Shown piece after piece: positions 1 through 7,754 of a stretch of 64,000 nt of DNA; within the stretch, counting starts at the first letter, position 1; each line of letters opens with the position of its first letter. The translations under genes were made by a program, and so were the position numbers. The stretch is from Pseudomonadota bacterium (GTDB lineage Bacteria > Pseudomonadota > Gammaproteobacteria > Steroidobacterales > Steroidobacteraceae), in NCBI GenBank assembly GCA_023417315.1, contig JAEZFW010000072.1, forward strand, positions 166,558 to 230,557, given 5' to 3'. The notes under the pieces were generated by a model. That model ran no database searches. It saw only the letters and a list, made by a program, of their open reading frames with translations, and was not told the origin of the DNA.

Positions 1-1545
1 ATAAACAGTCTCCGCTTCGCCGGCGCGACCTGCTTGCAGGAGCACAGCCGCGAGCGAGTGCCGCACCGGATAGTGCCAATCATCCGGTTCGGTGTACGCG
101 AGCGCATCCTGCATGCGGACCGCAGTTTCGAGATGCGCGATCGCTTGGTCGTATTTCCCCTGTTCCGCAGCGAGCTCGCCGGCGAGGGATTCCGCAGCAA
201 TACGCAGCACCGCGTCCGGGAGGTTCAACGACATCGAGGCGGGTGTAGCGATCAACTCCGGGTTCGCAGCGATGTTCTTCACCGCCGCGAGCTCTTTCGC
301 CGCTGCGCTGAAGTTCTTCTTGCGCGTGAACGCCATGCCGCGAGCGTAATGACGCACGCCGCGCGTGAACAACGATTCGTACTTCAGTGCGGGGAGCTTC
401 AGGATCTCATCCCAGCGACCGAACCGGACGAGGGCGAAATCTTCGACGAGCAGGAACGTCTGCAGAATCGGCACTTCCTCGACCGCCTTCTTCGGAATCG
501 AATTGACAGTCTTGCGTGCAGAGGAGATCGCGAGATCGCTCTGGCCGGCCATCGTCGCACCGAACCACAAGAAATGGATGTTGTGCGGGTAATAGCCGAG
601 CGGATAGATCCCCTGAGCACGACACTGCGTGATGTAGTCTTCGTCAGCGAGAATCGCGAGCTGGTTCGCCTTGATGACATCGTCATAGCGGCCCACGCGC
701 TGATAGATGTGTCCAGGCATGTGGACGAGATGCCCCGCGGCGGGAGCGAGCGTCAACAGGCGATCCGCGGCGGTCTCGGCCTTCTTCGGCTCGAACGCTT
801 CCCACAAGTGAATGGACAGATGCAGCGCACCGGGATGCTGAGGATTGCGTGCGATGACGCGCTCCAATGATTTCGCGACATCGTCGGTGCCAGGATACGG
901 CCGACCATCGCGCATCCAATAGTTCCAGGGGCGCAGGTCCATGAGCGCTTCGGCGTACAGCGTCGCTGCATCGAGGTCGTCCGGATACTTCTCGCTCAGC
1001 ATGCGCATCGCACCCGCGTACGCCTGGTCGGCAGCTGCGCGATCTTCTGGATTGCCCGTGTAGCGGACCGCGAGCGCATCGATGTAGTCGCGTTCTCGTT
1101 CGCTCACGTGATGCTTCATTGCAAGCGCCTTTTGAATGAGCTCCTTGGCTTGCGGTTCGGTCGTTGGAGCCATCGGCGCGTTGATGTTCGGCCCGAGCAC
1201 GAGCGCTTGCCCCCAATACGCCATCGCGCAGTGTGGGTCGAGCCGCGCAGCTTCCGCGAACGCGCGGCTTGCTTCCGCATGATTGAATCCGTACGTCAGA
1301 TTCAATCCTTGGTTCATGAATAACTTCGCTTGATCGGAGTAGCAGGTCACGGGGAAGACGTGCTTGCCCACGTTCTGCAAGCGAGGCGCCAACGCGCCTG
1401 TGGGGGAGGGCGTGCCCGCCTCTTCGGGGACGTCGTAGTGCTTGTGCACCGGCGTTTGAGCGTGTGCGGCGAAACACAGCGTGGAGAGAATCGCGGCGGA
1501 CACGAGTCCGACGGCGTGCTTGCGTGGTTGTAATGCTCTCAGCAT
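1..1545 (-). CDS. Periplasmic tetratricopeptide-repeat protein, C-terminus cut by window edge
   Basis: The reading frame is open from an ATG at 1545 to the window edge (515 codons), so the C-terminus is missing. The start is set by a GGAGG Shine-Dalgarno (SD) sequence seven bases upstream. Residues 1-29 form a Sec signal peptide (positive start, hydrophobic AAILSTLCFAAHA core, cleavage before QTPV), so the protein is exported. TPR-like helical pairs with the A..YWGQAL pattern lie around residues 78-125, and more repeats follow. TPR proteins mediate protein-protein contacts. No catalytic motif is visible and the partner is unknown. The gene is divergent from the sialate esterase. Long antisense frames over this gene look like GC-rich shadows. 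Confidence 0.85.
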   Translation of the reverse strand, partial: MLRALQPRKHAVGLVSAAILSTLCFAAHAQTPVHKHYDVPEEAGTPSPTGALAPRLQNVGKHVFPVTCYSDQAKLFMNQGLNLTYGFNHAEASRAFAEAARLDPHCAMAYWGQALVLGPNINAPMAPTTEPQAKELIQKALAMKHHVSERERDYIDALAVRYTGNPEDRAAADQAYAGAMRMLSEKYPDDLDAATLYAEALMDLRPWNYWMRDGRPYPGTDDVAKSLERVIARNPQHPGALHLSIHLWEAFEPKKAETAADRLLTLAPAAGHLVHMPGHIYQRVGRYDDVIKANQLAILADEDYITQCRAQGIYPLGYYPHNIHFLWFGATMAGQSDLAISSARKTVNSIPKKAVEEVPILQTFLLVEDFALVRFGRWDEILKLPALKYESLFTRGVRHYARGMAFTRKKNFSAAAKELAAVKNIAANPELIATPASMSLNLPDAVLRIAAESLAGELAAEQGKYDQAIAHLETAVRMQDALAYTEPDDWHYPVRHSLAAVLLQAGRAGEAETVY

Positions 1546-1686
1546 GGCAGGCCTCCCGGGTCAGAGTAGATCTGTAAGGGGCTGCTTTGTACGCCCCAGG
1601 CGTGACATGGCCGGTGATACCAGCGTGAAACAAGCGTGAAAGCAGCAGGAAGGCACAACAGAGGGCTTCGGCAAACCGGCGGGCTT

Positions 1687-1738
1687 GTAGGTCGGTTTTG
1701 ACCCGACACCTCATTTGCCGCCCGAATAAATTCCGACC
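1687..1738. repeat. REP-like palindrome with GTAG head
   Basis: GTAG at 1687 is followed by the imperfect palindrome GTCGGTTTTGACCCGAC and then GAATAAATTCCGAC. The same GTAG-headed GTCGGAAT..ATTCCGAC family recurs near 3942, 5256 and 6283. It lies in the divergent gap upstream of the sialate esterase. Confidence 0.55.
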
Positions 1739-1806
1739 CCAGGATGAACCGAGTCGCGTCGTGTGCAACACTCCGCGGGCTATTCGGCTCGGGTCGGAGA
1801 ACAATA

Positions 1807-3756
1807 ATGTTGAAATGGCAGGGGGTCAGGGGCCTTCTTCTTTGCAGCTTGCTTTCGAGTGCGGCACTCGCGTCCGAAGCGCCCTCTAAGTTGCTCGATG
1901 AAATGTTTCAGGACCACGCGGTTCTGCAACGTGATCGTCCGATCGGGATCTGGGGCGTCGGTGTGCCCGAAGACGAGATTCGCGTCAGTTTCAACGGCGC
2001 GGAGCAAACGACGCGAGCCGACGAGACCGGCGCCTGGAAAGTGCAATTGGCGCCGATGCCTGCAGGCGGACCCTACACGTTGACCGCGAGCGCCAAGGTC
2101 GGTCCGTCGCAGACGATCTCCGATGTGCTCGTCGGCGATGTCTGGTTGTGCTCGGGGCAATCAAACATGGAGATGCGAACGAGCAGCGCGCTCGATTTCT
2201 GGGGCGAAAGCTCGCGGGCGGAGAACGATTCGATCCGTCTGCTCACGGTCAAGCGCGGGACGGCTTCGACCCCGCGCAGTTCTTTCGGTACCCCCGTGCG
2301 TTGGCAACCGAGCACCCGGGAGTCCTTCGCGGAGTTCTCCGCTGTCTGCTTCTATTTCGCGCGCGAGCTGCAAAAGCACGTCAACGTGCCGATGGGATTG
2401 ATCCAATCGTCATGGGGCGGCTCGCGCATCGAGCCGTGGATGAGCACGGATGCGCTGCGTGCGGCAGGCGGCTTCGACGATCGATTGGAGATCCTCGCGC
2501 TCAAGGACAAGCAACCGCAGGCAGCGATTCAGCGCTGGGGCGATGTGTGGCAGCGCTGGTGGAAAACTCGCGTTCCAGCGGTGGAGCCGTGGCGTGGCAC
2601 GAAACTCGGCGAGTGGCGCGCGGCACCGGGTGAGCTTCGTCATTGGGAGGAGTGGGGTGTGCCCGAGCTCGCCGCGTTCAACGGAATGGTGTGGTTGCGT
2701 GCCGCAATCGATCTGAATGCGCAGCAGGCGCGGCAAGAGGCGAAGCTCTCGCTTGCGAAGATTGATGATGCAGACATCACTTGGGTGAATGGTCGCACTG
2801 TCGGCAGTACTGCAGGTCCGGATACGGATCGCATCTACGACGTGCCGAAAGGCTTCTTGAAGCCGGGTGCGAACACGATCATCGTGAACGCGTTGGATCT
2901 CTGGGGCCGAGGCGGACCGTGGGGCACCACGCCGCGCGCGTTGACGCTTGCGGATGGCACTTCGATTCCGCTCGAAGGTAAGTGGGAGTACCAGATGGTT
3001 CCGAAATCAGTCGGTGAACCGCCGCGTGCGCCGTGGGATGAGACAGCGGGTCTAACGGTGATCGGCAATGCGATGATCGCGCCGCTTGGGAATTATCGAA
3101 TGCGCGGCGTGCTCTGGTATCAGGGCGAATCGAATACGGGCGATTGGGCAACATACGAGAACCTATTGCATCACTGGATGGCGGATTGGCGCGGACGCTT
3201 CGGCAACGATGCTGCTTTCCTCATCGTGCAACTCGCGAATTTCGGTCAACCTTCCTACGAGCCGGTGGAGAGTGGCTGGGCTGGCTTGCGTGCCGCACAG
3301 CGCCGGGCCGTCGAGAAGGATGGCAATGCAGGTCTCGCGGTGGCGATCGATCTAGGCGATCGTTGGGACATTCATCCTGCGAACAAGCAGCAAGTCGGTT
3401 ACCGACTCGCGCGGGCTGCGCGTCACGTCATCTACGGAGAATCGATCACACCCTCGGGACCCGAAGTGAAGAGTGCGACACGTCGGGACGATGCTGTGGT
3501 CGTCGAATTCGACAACATCGACGGCAAGCTCGTCGCATACAGCAGCGCACATCCGACGGGTTTCGAGCTCTGCGGTGCGCAGCCCGGCTCGTGTCGCTAC
3601 GCGCTCGCATCGATCGAGGGCAACACGGTGAAGCTCACTGGAGACAATGCGAACGAAGCTACTCGCGTGCGCTTCTGCTGGGCGGACAGCCCGGTGTGCA
3701 CGCTGTTCGACACTGCACCGCTGCCGGCGGGGCCGTTTGAGATTGAGATCCAATAA
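1807..3756 (+). CDS. Sialate O-acetylesterase family SGNH hydrolase, exported
   Basis: This predicted 649-aa SASA-family esterase removes O-acetyl groups from sialic acids or other acetylated sugars. The SGNH block LCSGQSNME holds the nucleophile Ser near residue 119. The Asp/His pair appears near the C-terminus as DRWDIHP. A middle segment with YQGESNT is the usual second family signature. The start at 1807 is preferred over the ATG at 1744 because GGAGA sits six bases upstream and the protein then opens with a clean signal peptide (MLKWQGVRGLLLCSLLSSAA). It therefore acts in the periplasm or is secreted. The next genes are unrelated, so the natural substrate is inferred only from the family. 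Related plant-polysaccharide acetylesterases share this fold. Confidence 0.88.
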   Translation: MLKWQGVRGLLLCSLLSSAALASEAPSKLLDEMFQDHAVLQRDRPIGIWGVGVPEDEIRVSFNGAEQTTRADETGAWKVQLAPMPAGGPYTLTASAKVGPSQTISDVLVGDVWLCSGQSNMEMRTSSALDFWGESSRAENDSIRLLTVKRGTASTPRSSFGTPVRWQPSTRESFAEFSAVCFYFARELQKHVNVPMGLIQSSWGGSRIEPWMSTDALRAAGGFDDRLEILALKDKQPQAAIQRWGDVWQRWWKTRVPAVEPWRGTKLGEWRAAPGELRHWEEWGVPELAAFNGMVWLRAAIDLNAQQARQEAKLSLAKIDDADITWVNGRTVGSTAGPDTDRIYDVPKGFLKPGANTIIVNALDLWGRGGPWGTTPRALTLADGTSIPLEGKWEYQMVPKSVGEPPRAPWDETAGLTVIGNAMIAPLGNYRMRGVLWYQGESNTGDWATYENLLHHWMADWRGRFGNDAAFLIVQLANFGQPSYEPVESGWAGLRAAQRRAVEKDGNAGLAVAIDLGDRWDIHPANKQQVGYRLARAARHVIYGESITPSGPEVKSATRRDDAVVVEFDNIDGKLVAYSSAHPTGFELCGAQPGSCRYALASIEGNTVKLTGDNANEATRVRFCWADSPVCTLFDTAPLPAGPFEIEIQ

Positions 3757-3760
3757 TGGC

Positions 3761-4082
3761 AGCCGTGCTGTCGACGGCAAGGAAGCCTAGCGGCAAGGAA
3801 GCCGTGCACACGACGGTCCCACTTAGGGATTTTCCGGTGGTCACAAGGAAGCTTATCGGCAGGGTCAGAGAAGACTGAGGTGAGTTGGCAGGCAAAGCTT
3901 TGGATCTAGGCGGATCTCGATCCGGGCTTTTCGTCGACCGTGTCGGAATAAATTCCGACCTACAGTTAGGCGATCGGCTCGCGCTTCTCGTGTTCCGACC
4001 TTGCCGTTAGGCTCCCTTGCCGTCGACAGTACGGCTCCCCTGCCGGTAGGCTTCCTTGCCGTCGATAGCACGGCTGCCCTTC
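3761..4082. repeat. Composite inverted repeat, copy 1
   Basis: The left arm (from 3761) carries units like AGCCGTGCTGTCGACGGCA followed by AGGAAGCCTAGCGGCAAGG. The right arm (about 4003-4082) is the reverse complement of the same pattern. The arms consist of degenerate ~19-20-nt tandem units. A REP-like palindrome GTCGGAATAAATTCCGAC plus CTAC (3942-3963) sits between them. This gap holds no gene. Copies 2 and 3 follow at 5141 and 6171. Confidence 0.8.
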
Positions 4083-4090
4083 TCCGCAGG

Positions 4091-5128
4091 ATGATGTCCG
4101 ACCCCGCCCTCGAAACCCTCGTATGGCCCTTCATCGAAGGCAGATTGCAGTGGCCGCAAAGCGGTGCGTTGTTCCTGCGTGCGCGAGATGGTTGGCCATT
4201 GCGGCAGCGTGCGTGGCCTGGACTGGTGTGCGAGCAGACATTCAAACCGGACGCCGATGCCTTGGTCCGCGCGGGCTTCGAAGTGCGAACCGAGACGCAG
4301 AATGAGCGACGTCAGTTTCCACTCGTGATGCTCTTGCCCCCGCGGCAACGAGACGAGGCACGGGCGCTGATGGCGCGGGCGATCGAAGCGACGGCAGAGG
4401 GCGGTCGCGTGATTGCGAGCATGAGCAACAACGAAGGGGCGCGCTCGGGCGAGGCGGATCTCGAGAAGCTCGCAGGTCCGCTCGAAGTCGCAAGCAAGAA
4501 CAAGTGCCGCGTGTTCTGGACCTCGAACCTCGGGGACAACATCGATCGCACGCTGTTGTCGAAGTGGCGTGAGCTGGATGCGGTGCGAGCGATCGAGAAT
4601 GGCCGCTTCGTGAGTCGCCCGGGCGTGTTCGCTTGGGATCGTATCGACGTTGCCTCCGCTCTGCTCGCAGAAAATCTACCGAACGATCTTGCAGGCCGCG
4701 CTGCGGATCTTGGCGCGGGATTCGGGTTTCTGTCCGTCGAGTTGTTGACGCGTTGTCCCGACATTCGTGCGTTGGATCTTTACGAAGCCGAGCATCGCGC
4801 GCTCGAGCTCGCGCGCGTGAATCTCGCGCCATTTGCCGATCGAACGATGCTCGGTTTTCACTGGCACGACGTCACGGCTGGGCTGCAATCGAAGTACGAA
4901 GTGATCGTGACGAACCCGCCCTTCCACGCACAACGCGGTATCGACCGACCCGACATCGGCCGCCGCTTCATCAGCGTCGCTGCTGAAGCGTTGAAACCCG
5001 CCGGACGCCTCTGGCTCGTTGCCAATCGACACCTTCCATACGAAGCCGTGCTCACGACTCAATTTGGCACCGTGCGAGTCGTTACGGAGGCGAGAGGGTT
5101 CAAGGTGATTGAGGGCGTCAAGCGATAA
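4091..5128 (+). CDS. rsmC: RsmC-like class I SAM methyltransferase (16S rRNA m2G1207 type)
   Basis: The product is 345 aa, matching the length of RsmC, which methylates N2 of G1207 in 16S rRNA. The C-terminal half has the SAM-binding loop DLGAGFGFLS (about residues 210-220) and the amino-methylase motif NPPFH. It ends with an RsmC-type tail (LWLVANRHLPYE...FKVIEGVKR). The N-terminal half resembles the degenerate methylase-like domain of RsmC. The frame stays open upstream to 4001 through the composite repeat, but that stretch (SLAVDSTAPL repeated) is repeat-encoded. ATG 4091, or the adjacent ATG 4094, is therefore the likely start. The SD is weak (GCAGG immediately upstream). No other rRNA-processing gene is in this operon, although RsuA lies nearby on the other strand. 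Confidence 0.85.
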   Translation: MMSDPALETLVWPFIEGRLQWPQSGALFLRARDGWPLRQRAWPGLVCEQTFKPDADALVRAGFEVRTETQNERRQFPLVMLLPPRQRDEARALMARAIEATAEGGRVIASMSNNEGARSGEADLEKLAGPLEVASKNKCRVFWTSNLGDNIDRTLLSKWRELDAVRAIENGRFVSRPGVFAWDRIDVASALLAENLPNDLAGRAADLGAGFGFLSVELLTRCPDIRALDLYEAEHRALELARVNLAPFADRTMLGFHWHDVTAGLQSKYEVIVTNPPFHAQRGIDRPDIGRRFISVAAEALKPAGRLWLVANRHLPYEAVLTTQFGTVRVVTEARGFKVIEGVKR

Positions 5129-5140
5129 GGCGGGGCGGGG

Positions 5141-5450
5141 AAGCCGTACTATCGACGGCAAGGGGGCCTATCGGCAGGGAAGCCGCGCGTGCGACGGCAA
5201 GGTAGCCTATCCGCAAGGTCAAAACGGAAGAAGCCCAAGCCTATCGCTCAACACTGTAGCTCGGAATTTATATTCCGACGAGAGAGGAGGTCGGATTGAA
5301 ATCCGACCTACATCCAAAGCCTCAGCCTGTCGCTCAGCTGGCTCCGCAATCACTGCATTCTGCTCTACCCTGCCGACAGGCTCCCTTGCCGTCGACAGTA
5401 CGGCTCCCCTGCCGACAGGCCCCCTTGCCGTCGCACGCACGGCTTGCTTC
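5141..5450. repeat. Composite inverted repeat, copy 2
   Basis: The left arm (5141-5240) holds two ~39-nt tandem units, each made of a CGACGGCAAGG half and a CGGCAGGGAAGCCG half. The right arm (about 5371-5450) is its reverse complement. The centre carries the BIME-like palindrome pair at 5256-5311. The right arm ends exactly at the rsuA stop codon. Confidence 0.85.
5256..5311. repeat. BIME-like inverted REP pair
   Basis: GTAG is followed by a palindrome (CTCGGAATTTATATTCCGAC). After a short GAGAGAGG linker comes the second palindrome GGTCGGATTGAAATCCGACC, ending in CTAC. Two GTAG-headed palindromes facing each other are the textbook layout of RAYT-mobilised REP/BIME elements. No RAYT transposase is in the window. 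Confidence 0.7.
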
Positions 5451-6152
5451 TTATGTATGGAAGAGCTGCACCACGTCCTCATCCGTCAGCCGCCTCCACT
5501 TGCCTTCGGGCAAATCTCCGAGCGTGAGCCCACCGATGCGACTGCGATGCAATCGTTCGACGTGATTGCCCACTGCGGCGAACATCCTGCGCGCTTGGTG
5601 ATAGCGACCTTCGGTCAATGTGAGGCGTGCGTGTCGCGGGCCGAGCACTTCGAGCTTCGCCGGTGCGAGCGGAGTCTTCTCCGATTCGAGTTTGAGCTTC
5701 CCGCTTGCGAAGGTCTTCTCTTCATCGCCGCGCAGATCGCGTGCGAGCGTCGCTTCGTACACTTTCTCGAGCTTGGCTTTCGGCGAGACGATCTTATGCA
5801 ACAGCGCGCCATCGTCGGTCATGAGCAGAAGGCCTGTCGTATCGCGATCGAGTCGACCCACCGAGGACAGCAGGGGCGAGCGCAACCGAAACCGATCGGG
5901 AAGCAGTTCATAGATGATCGCTCCCGGATCGCTCCTCGAACACGTGTAGCCCGCGGGCTTGTGCAACATGAGCGTCAACGGAAACGGTGGATCGAGCCGC
6001 TCACCATCCAGACGCACGATCGCATGATCGACCTTGTCGTCCGAGTACAGCACCTCCCCTTGTTCATCCGTGATACGCCCGTCGCGAAACATCGCCAGCA
6101 CTTCTTTGCGACTGCCGTAGCCGAGGTTGGAGATGAGTTTGAGGAGTTTCAT
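5451..6152 (-). CDS. rsuA: RsuA-family 16S rRNA pseudouridine synthase
   Basis: The predicted 233-aa protein isomerises U516 of 16S rRNA to pseudouridine (family assignment). Residues 1-45 form an S4 RNA-binding domain (KLISNLGYGSRKEV). The catalytic motif GRLDRDTTGLLLMTDDG contains the active-site Asp, and the family signature LTEGRYHQARRM follows. The frame is open upstream to 6230, but that part (SHARLPCRQASLPSIVRLP) is translated composite repeat. ATG 6152, which opens directly into the S4 domain, is chosen. Upstream AGAG is only a weak SD. Composite repeats flank the gene on both sides. Confidence 0.9.
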   Translation of the reverse strand: MKLLKLISNLGYGSRKEVLAMFRDGRITDEQGEVLYSDDKVDHAIVRLDGERLDPPFPLTLMLHKPAGYTCSRSDPGAIIYELLPDRFRLRSPLLSSVGRLDRDTTGLLLMTDDGALLHKIVSPKAKLEKVYEATLARDLRGDEEKTFASGKLKLESEKTPLAPAKLEVLGPRHARLTLTEGRYHQARRMFAAVGNHVERLHRSRIGGLTLGDLPEGKWRRLTDEDVVQLFHT

Positions 6153-6170
6153 CAGGGTCTCTGGGATAGG

Positions 6171-6475
6171 AAGCCGCACTATCGACGGCAAGGAGGCCTG
6201 CCGGCAAGGGAGCCGTGCGTGCGACGGCAAGGGAGCCTCACGGCAGGGTCAGAACGGAAGAACCCCAGTTGATCGTTCAAGTGTAGGTCGGAATTTATTC
6301 CGACGAGAGGAGGTCGGATTGAAATCCGACCTACATCCAGCCTCAGCCTGTCGCTCAGCTGGCTCTTCAATCAGTGCATTCTCCTCTGACCCTGCCGAGA
6401 GGCTCCCTTGCCGTCGCACGCACGGCTTCCCTGCCGCTAGGCTTCCTTGCCGTCGATAGCACGGCTGCCTTCTTC
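6171..6475. repeat. Composite inverted repeat, copy 3
   Basis: Same layout as copy 2: two tandem units, a BIME-like centre (6283-6334) and the reverse-complement arm ending at 6475. The stretch between BIME and right arm (AGCCTCAGCCTGTCGCTCAG and beyond) is nearly identical to copy 2, so these two copies are recent relatives. The gap 6153-6567 contains no other gene. Confidence 0.85.
6283..6334. repeat. BIME-like inverted REP pair
   Basis: GTAG plus perfect palindrome GTCGGAATTTATTCCGAC (6287-6304), linker GAGAGGA, then GGTCGGATTGAAATCCGACC and CTAC. It is the best-preserved member of the family in this window. Confidence 0.75.
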
Positions 6476-6567
6476 TGTACCGGCACGCAGGTGACCATTC
6501 TGCCCCTGCGCCCGCTGACGCATTTCGCCGTACACTGGCTGCACCACTCTTGGTTCCGATATTCGCC

Positions 6568-7734
6568 ATGCCATCTTGGACATTCTCTCAGCGTGCGCAG
6601 AAGCTCACGAGCTCTGCAATTCGCGAAATTCTGAAAGTCACCGAGCGGCCTGAGGTGATCTCGTTCGCAGGTGGCTTGCCGTCGCCGGATACATTTCCTG
6701 TCGAGCGGTTGCGAGAGCATACGCAGCGCGTGCTCACTGACACGCCGACGGCGGCGCTGCAGTACGGTCCTACGGAAGGATACATGGCGTTGCGTGAGTG
6801 GATCGCGGCGAAGTACGCAGCCTCGCCTGCGAATGTGCTCGTGACGACGGGATCGCAGCAGGCACTCGATCTGCTCGGCAAAGTCTTGATCGACAGCGGC
6901 AGCCGCGTGCTCGTCGAGACACCGACGTACCTCGGTGCGCTGCAGGCCTTCTCGTTGTCCGAGCCGCAATTCGTGTCGGTGCCCTCCGATGATCAAGGTC
7001 CGATCACGAGCGAGCTCACCGAAGCGTTCACGAAAGGCGCCCGATTCATGTATTGCTTGCCGAACTTCCAGAATCCGACGGGACGTCGCTTGCCGCTCGA
7101 ACGACGGCGCGCGCTCGCCGAGATTGCGTCCGACCGCGGCTTGCTCGTACTGGAAGACGATCCCTATGGCGCGCTCTCATATAAGGGCGATGCGTTGCCG
7201 ACGTTGCATTCGATGAACCCCGAGACGATCGTGTACATGGGCTCGTTCTCGAAAGTACTGGCTCCTGGACTACGAGTGGGCTTCTTGATCGCACCTGAAG
7301 AGCTACATCGCAAGCTCGTGCAAGCAAAGCAAGCGGCCGACCTGCACACGCCGAGCTTCACGCAGCGCATCGTGTACGAGACGATCAAAGACGGATTTCT
7401 CGACGCACATGTGCCGACGATCCGCAAGCTCTATGCGCAGCGCTGCAACACGATGCTCGAGGCGATGAGCCGGCATTTCCCGACGAGCGTGCAGTGGAAT
7501 CGGCCCGAGGGCGGCATGTTCATCTGGGTGAAGCTGCCCGCGAAGCTCGATAGTCGCGTCCTGCTCGAGCAGGCGATCGCACAGAATGTTGCGTTCGTGC
7601 CGGGCGCTCCCTTTTTCGCGAACGATCCGCAGCCGAACACGCTGCGCTTGTCATTCGTGACGGTGTCGCCTGAGAGAATCGAGAAGGGAATTTCGATCTT
7701 GGGCGAGCTGCTGCGGCGAGCAGCCGGGAACTAA
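6568..7734 (+). CDS. PLP-dependent aminotransferase (class I/II, 2-aminoadipate aminotransferase-like)
   Basis: The 388-aa product has the fold-type I features of the LysN/ARO8-like group. These are the N-terminal FAGGLPSPDTFP, the ALQYGPTEGY loop, the NPTG substrate loop (PNFQNPTGRRLP), and the PLP-binding Lys in GSFSKVLAPGLRVGF. No N-terminal winged-helix domain is present, so it is an enzyme rather than a MocR regulator. It should transfer an amino group from a broad-range amino acid to 2-oxoglutarate; the exact substrate cannot be read. ATG 6568 is preferred to the TTG at 6550, and no SD is evident. It is convergent with the diguanylate cyclase. Confidence 0.88.
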   Translation: MPSWTFSQRAQKLTSSAIREILKVTERPEVISFAGGLPSPDTFPVERLREHTQRVLTDTPTAALQYGPTEGYMALREWIAAKYAASPANVLVTTGSQQALDLLGKVLIDSGSRVLVETPTYLGALQAFSLSEPQFVSVPSDDQGPITSELTEAFTKGARFMYCLPNFQNPTGRRLPLERRRALAEIASDRGLLVLEDDPYGALSYKGDALPTLHSMNPETIVYMGSFSKVLAPGLRVGFLIAPEELHRKLVQAKQAADLHTPSFTQRIVYETIKDGFLDAHVPTIRKLYAQRCNTMLEAMSRHFPTSVQWNRPEGGMFIWVKLPAKLDSRVLLEQAIAQNVAFVPGAPFFANDPQPNTLRLSFVTVSPERIEKGISILGELLRRAAGN

Positions 7735-7754
7735 CGCAAGCGATCGAGCGAGCC

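Noticed and set aside
683..1804. 373-codon minus-strand frame over the TPR gene and its upstream gap
   Set aside because: Very Arg/Ser/His-rich with no domain. The overlapping frame from 1545 has a signal peptide, TPRs and a good SD, so this is a GC-rich shadow.
4001..4090. N-terminal extension of RsmC
   Set aside because: The codons are the inverted composite repeat (SLAVDSTAPL twice) and have no counterpart in RsmC; likewise 6153-6230 for RsuA.
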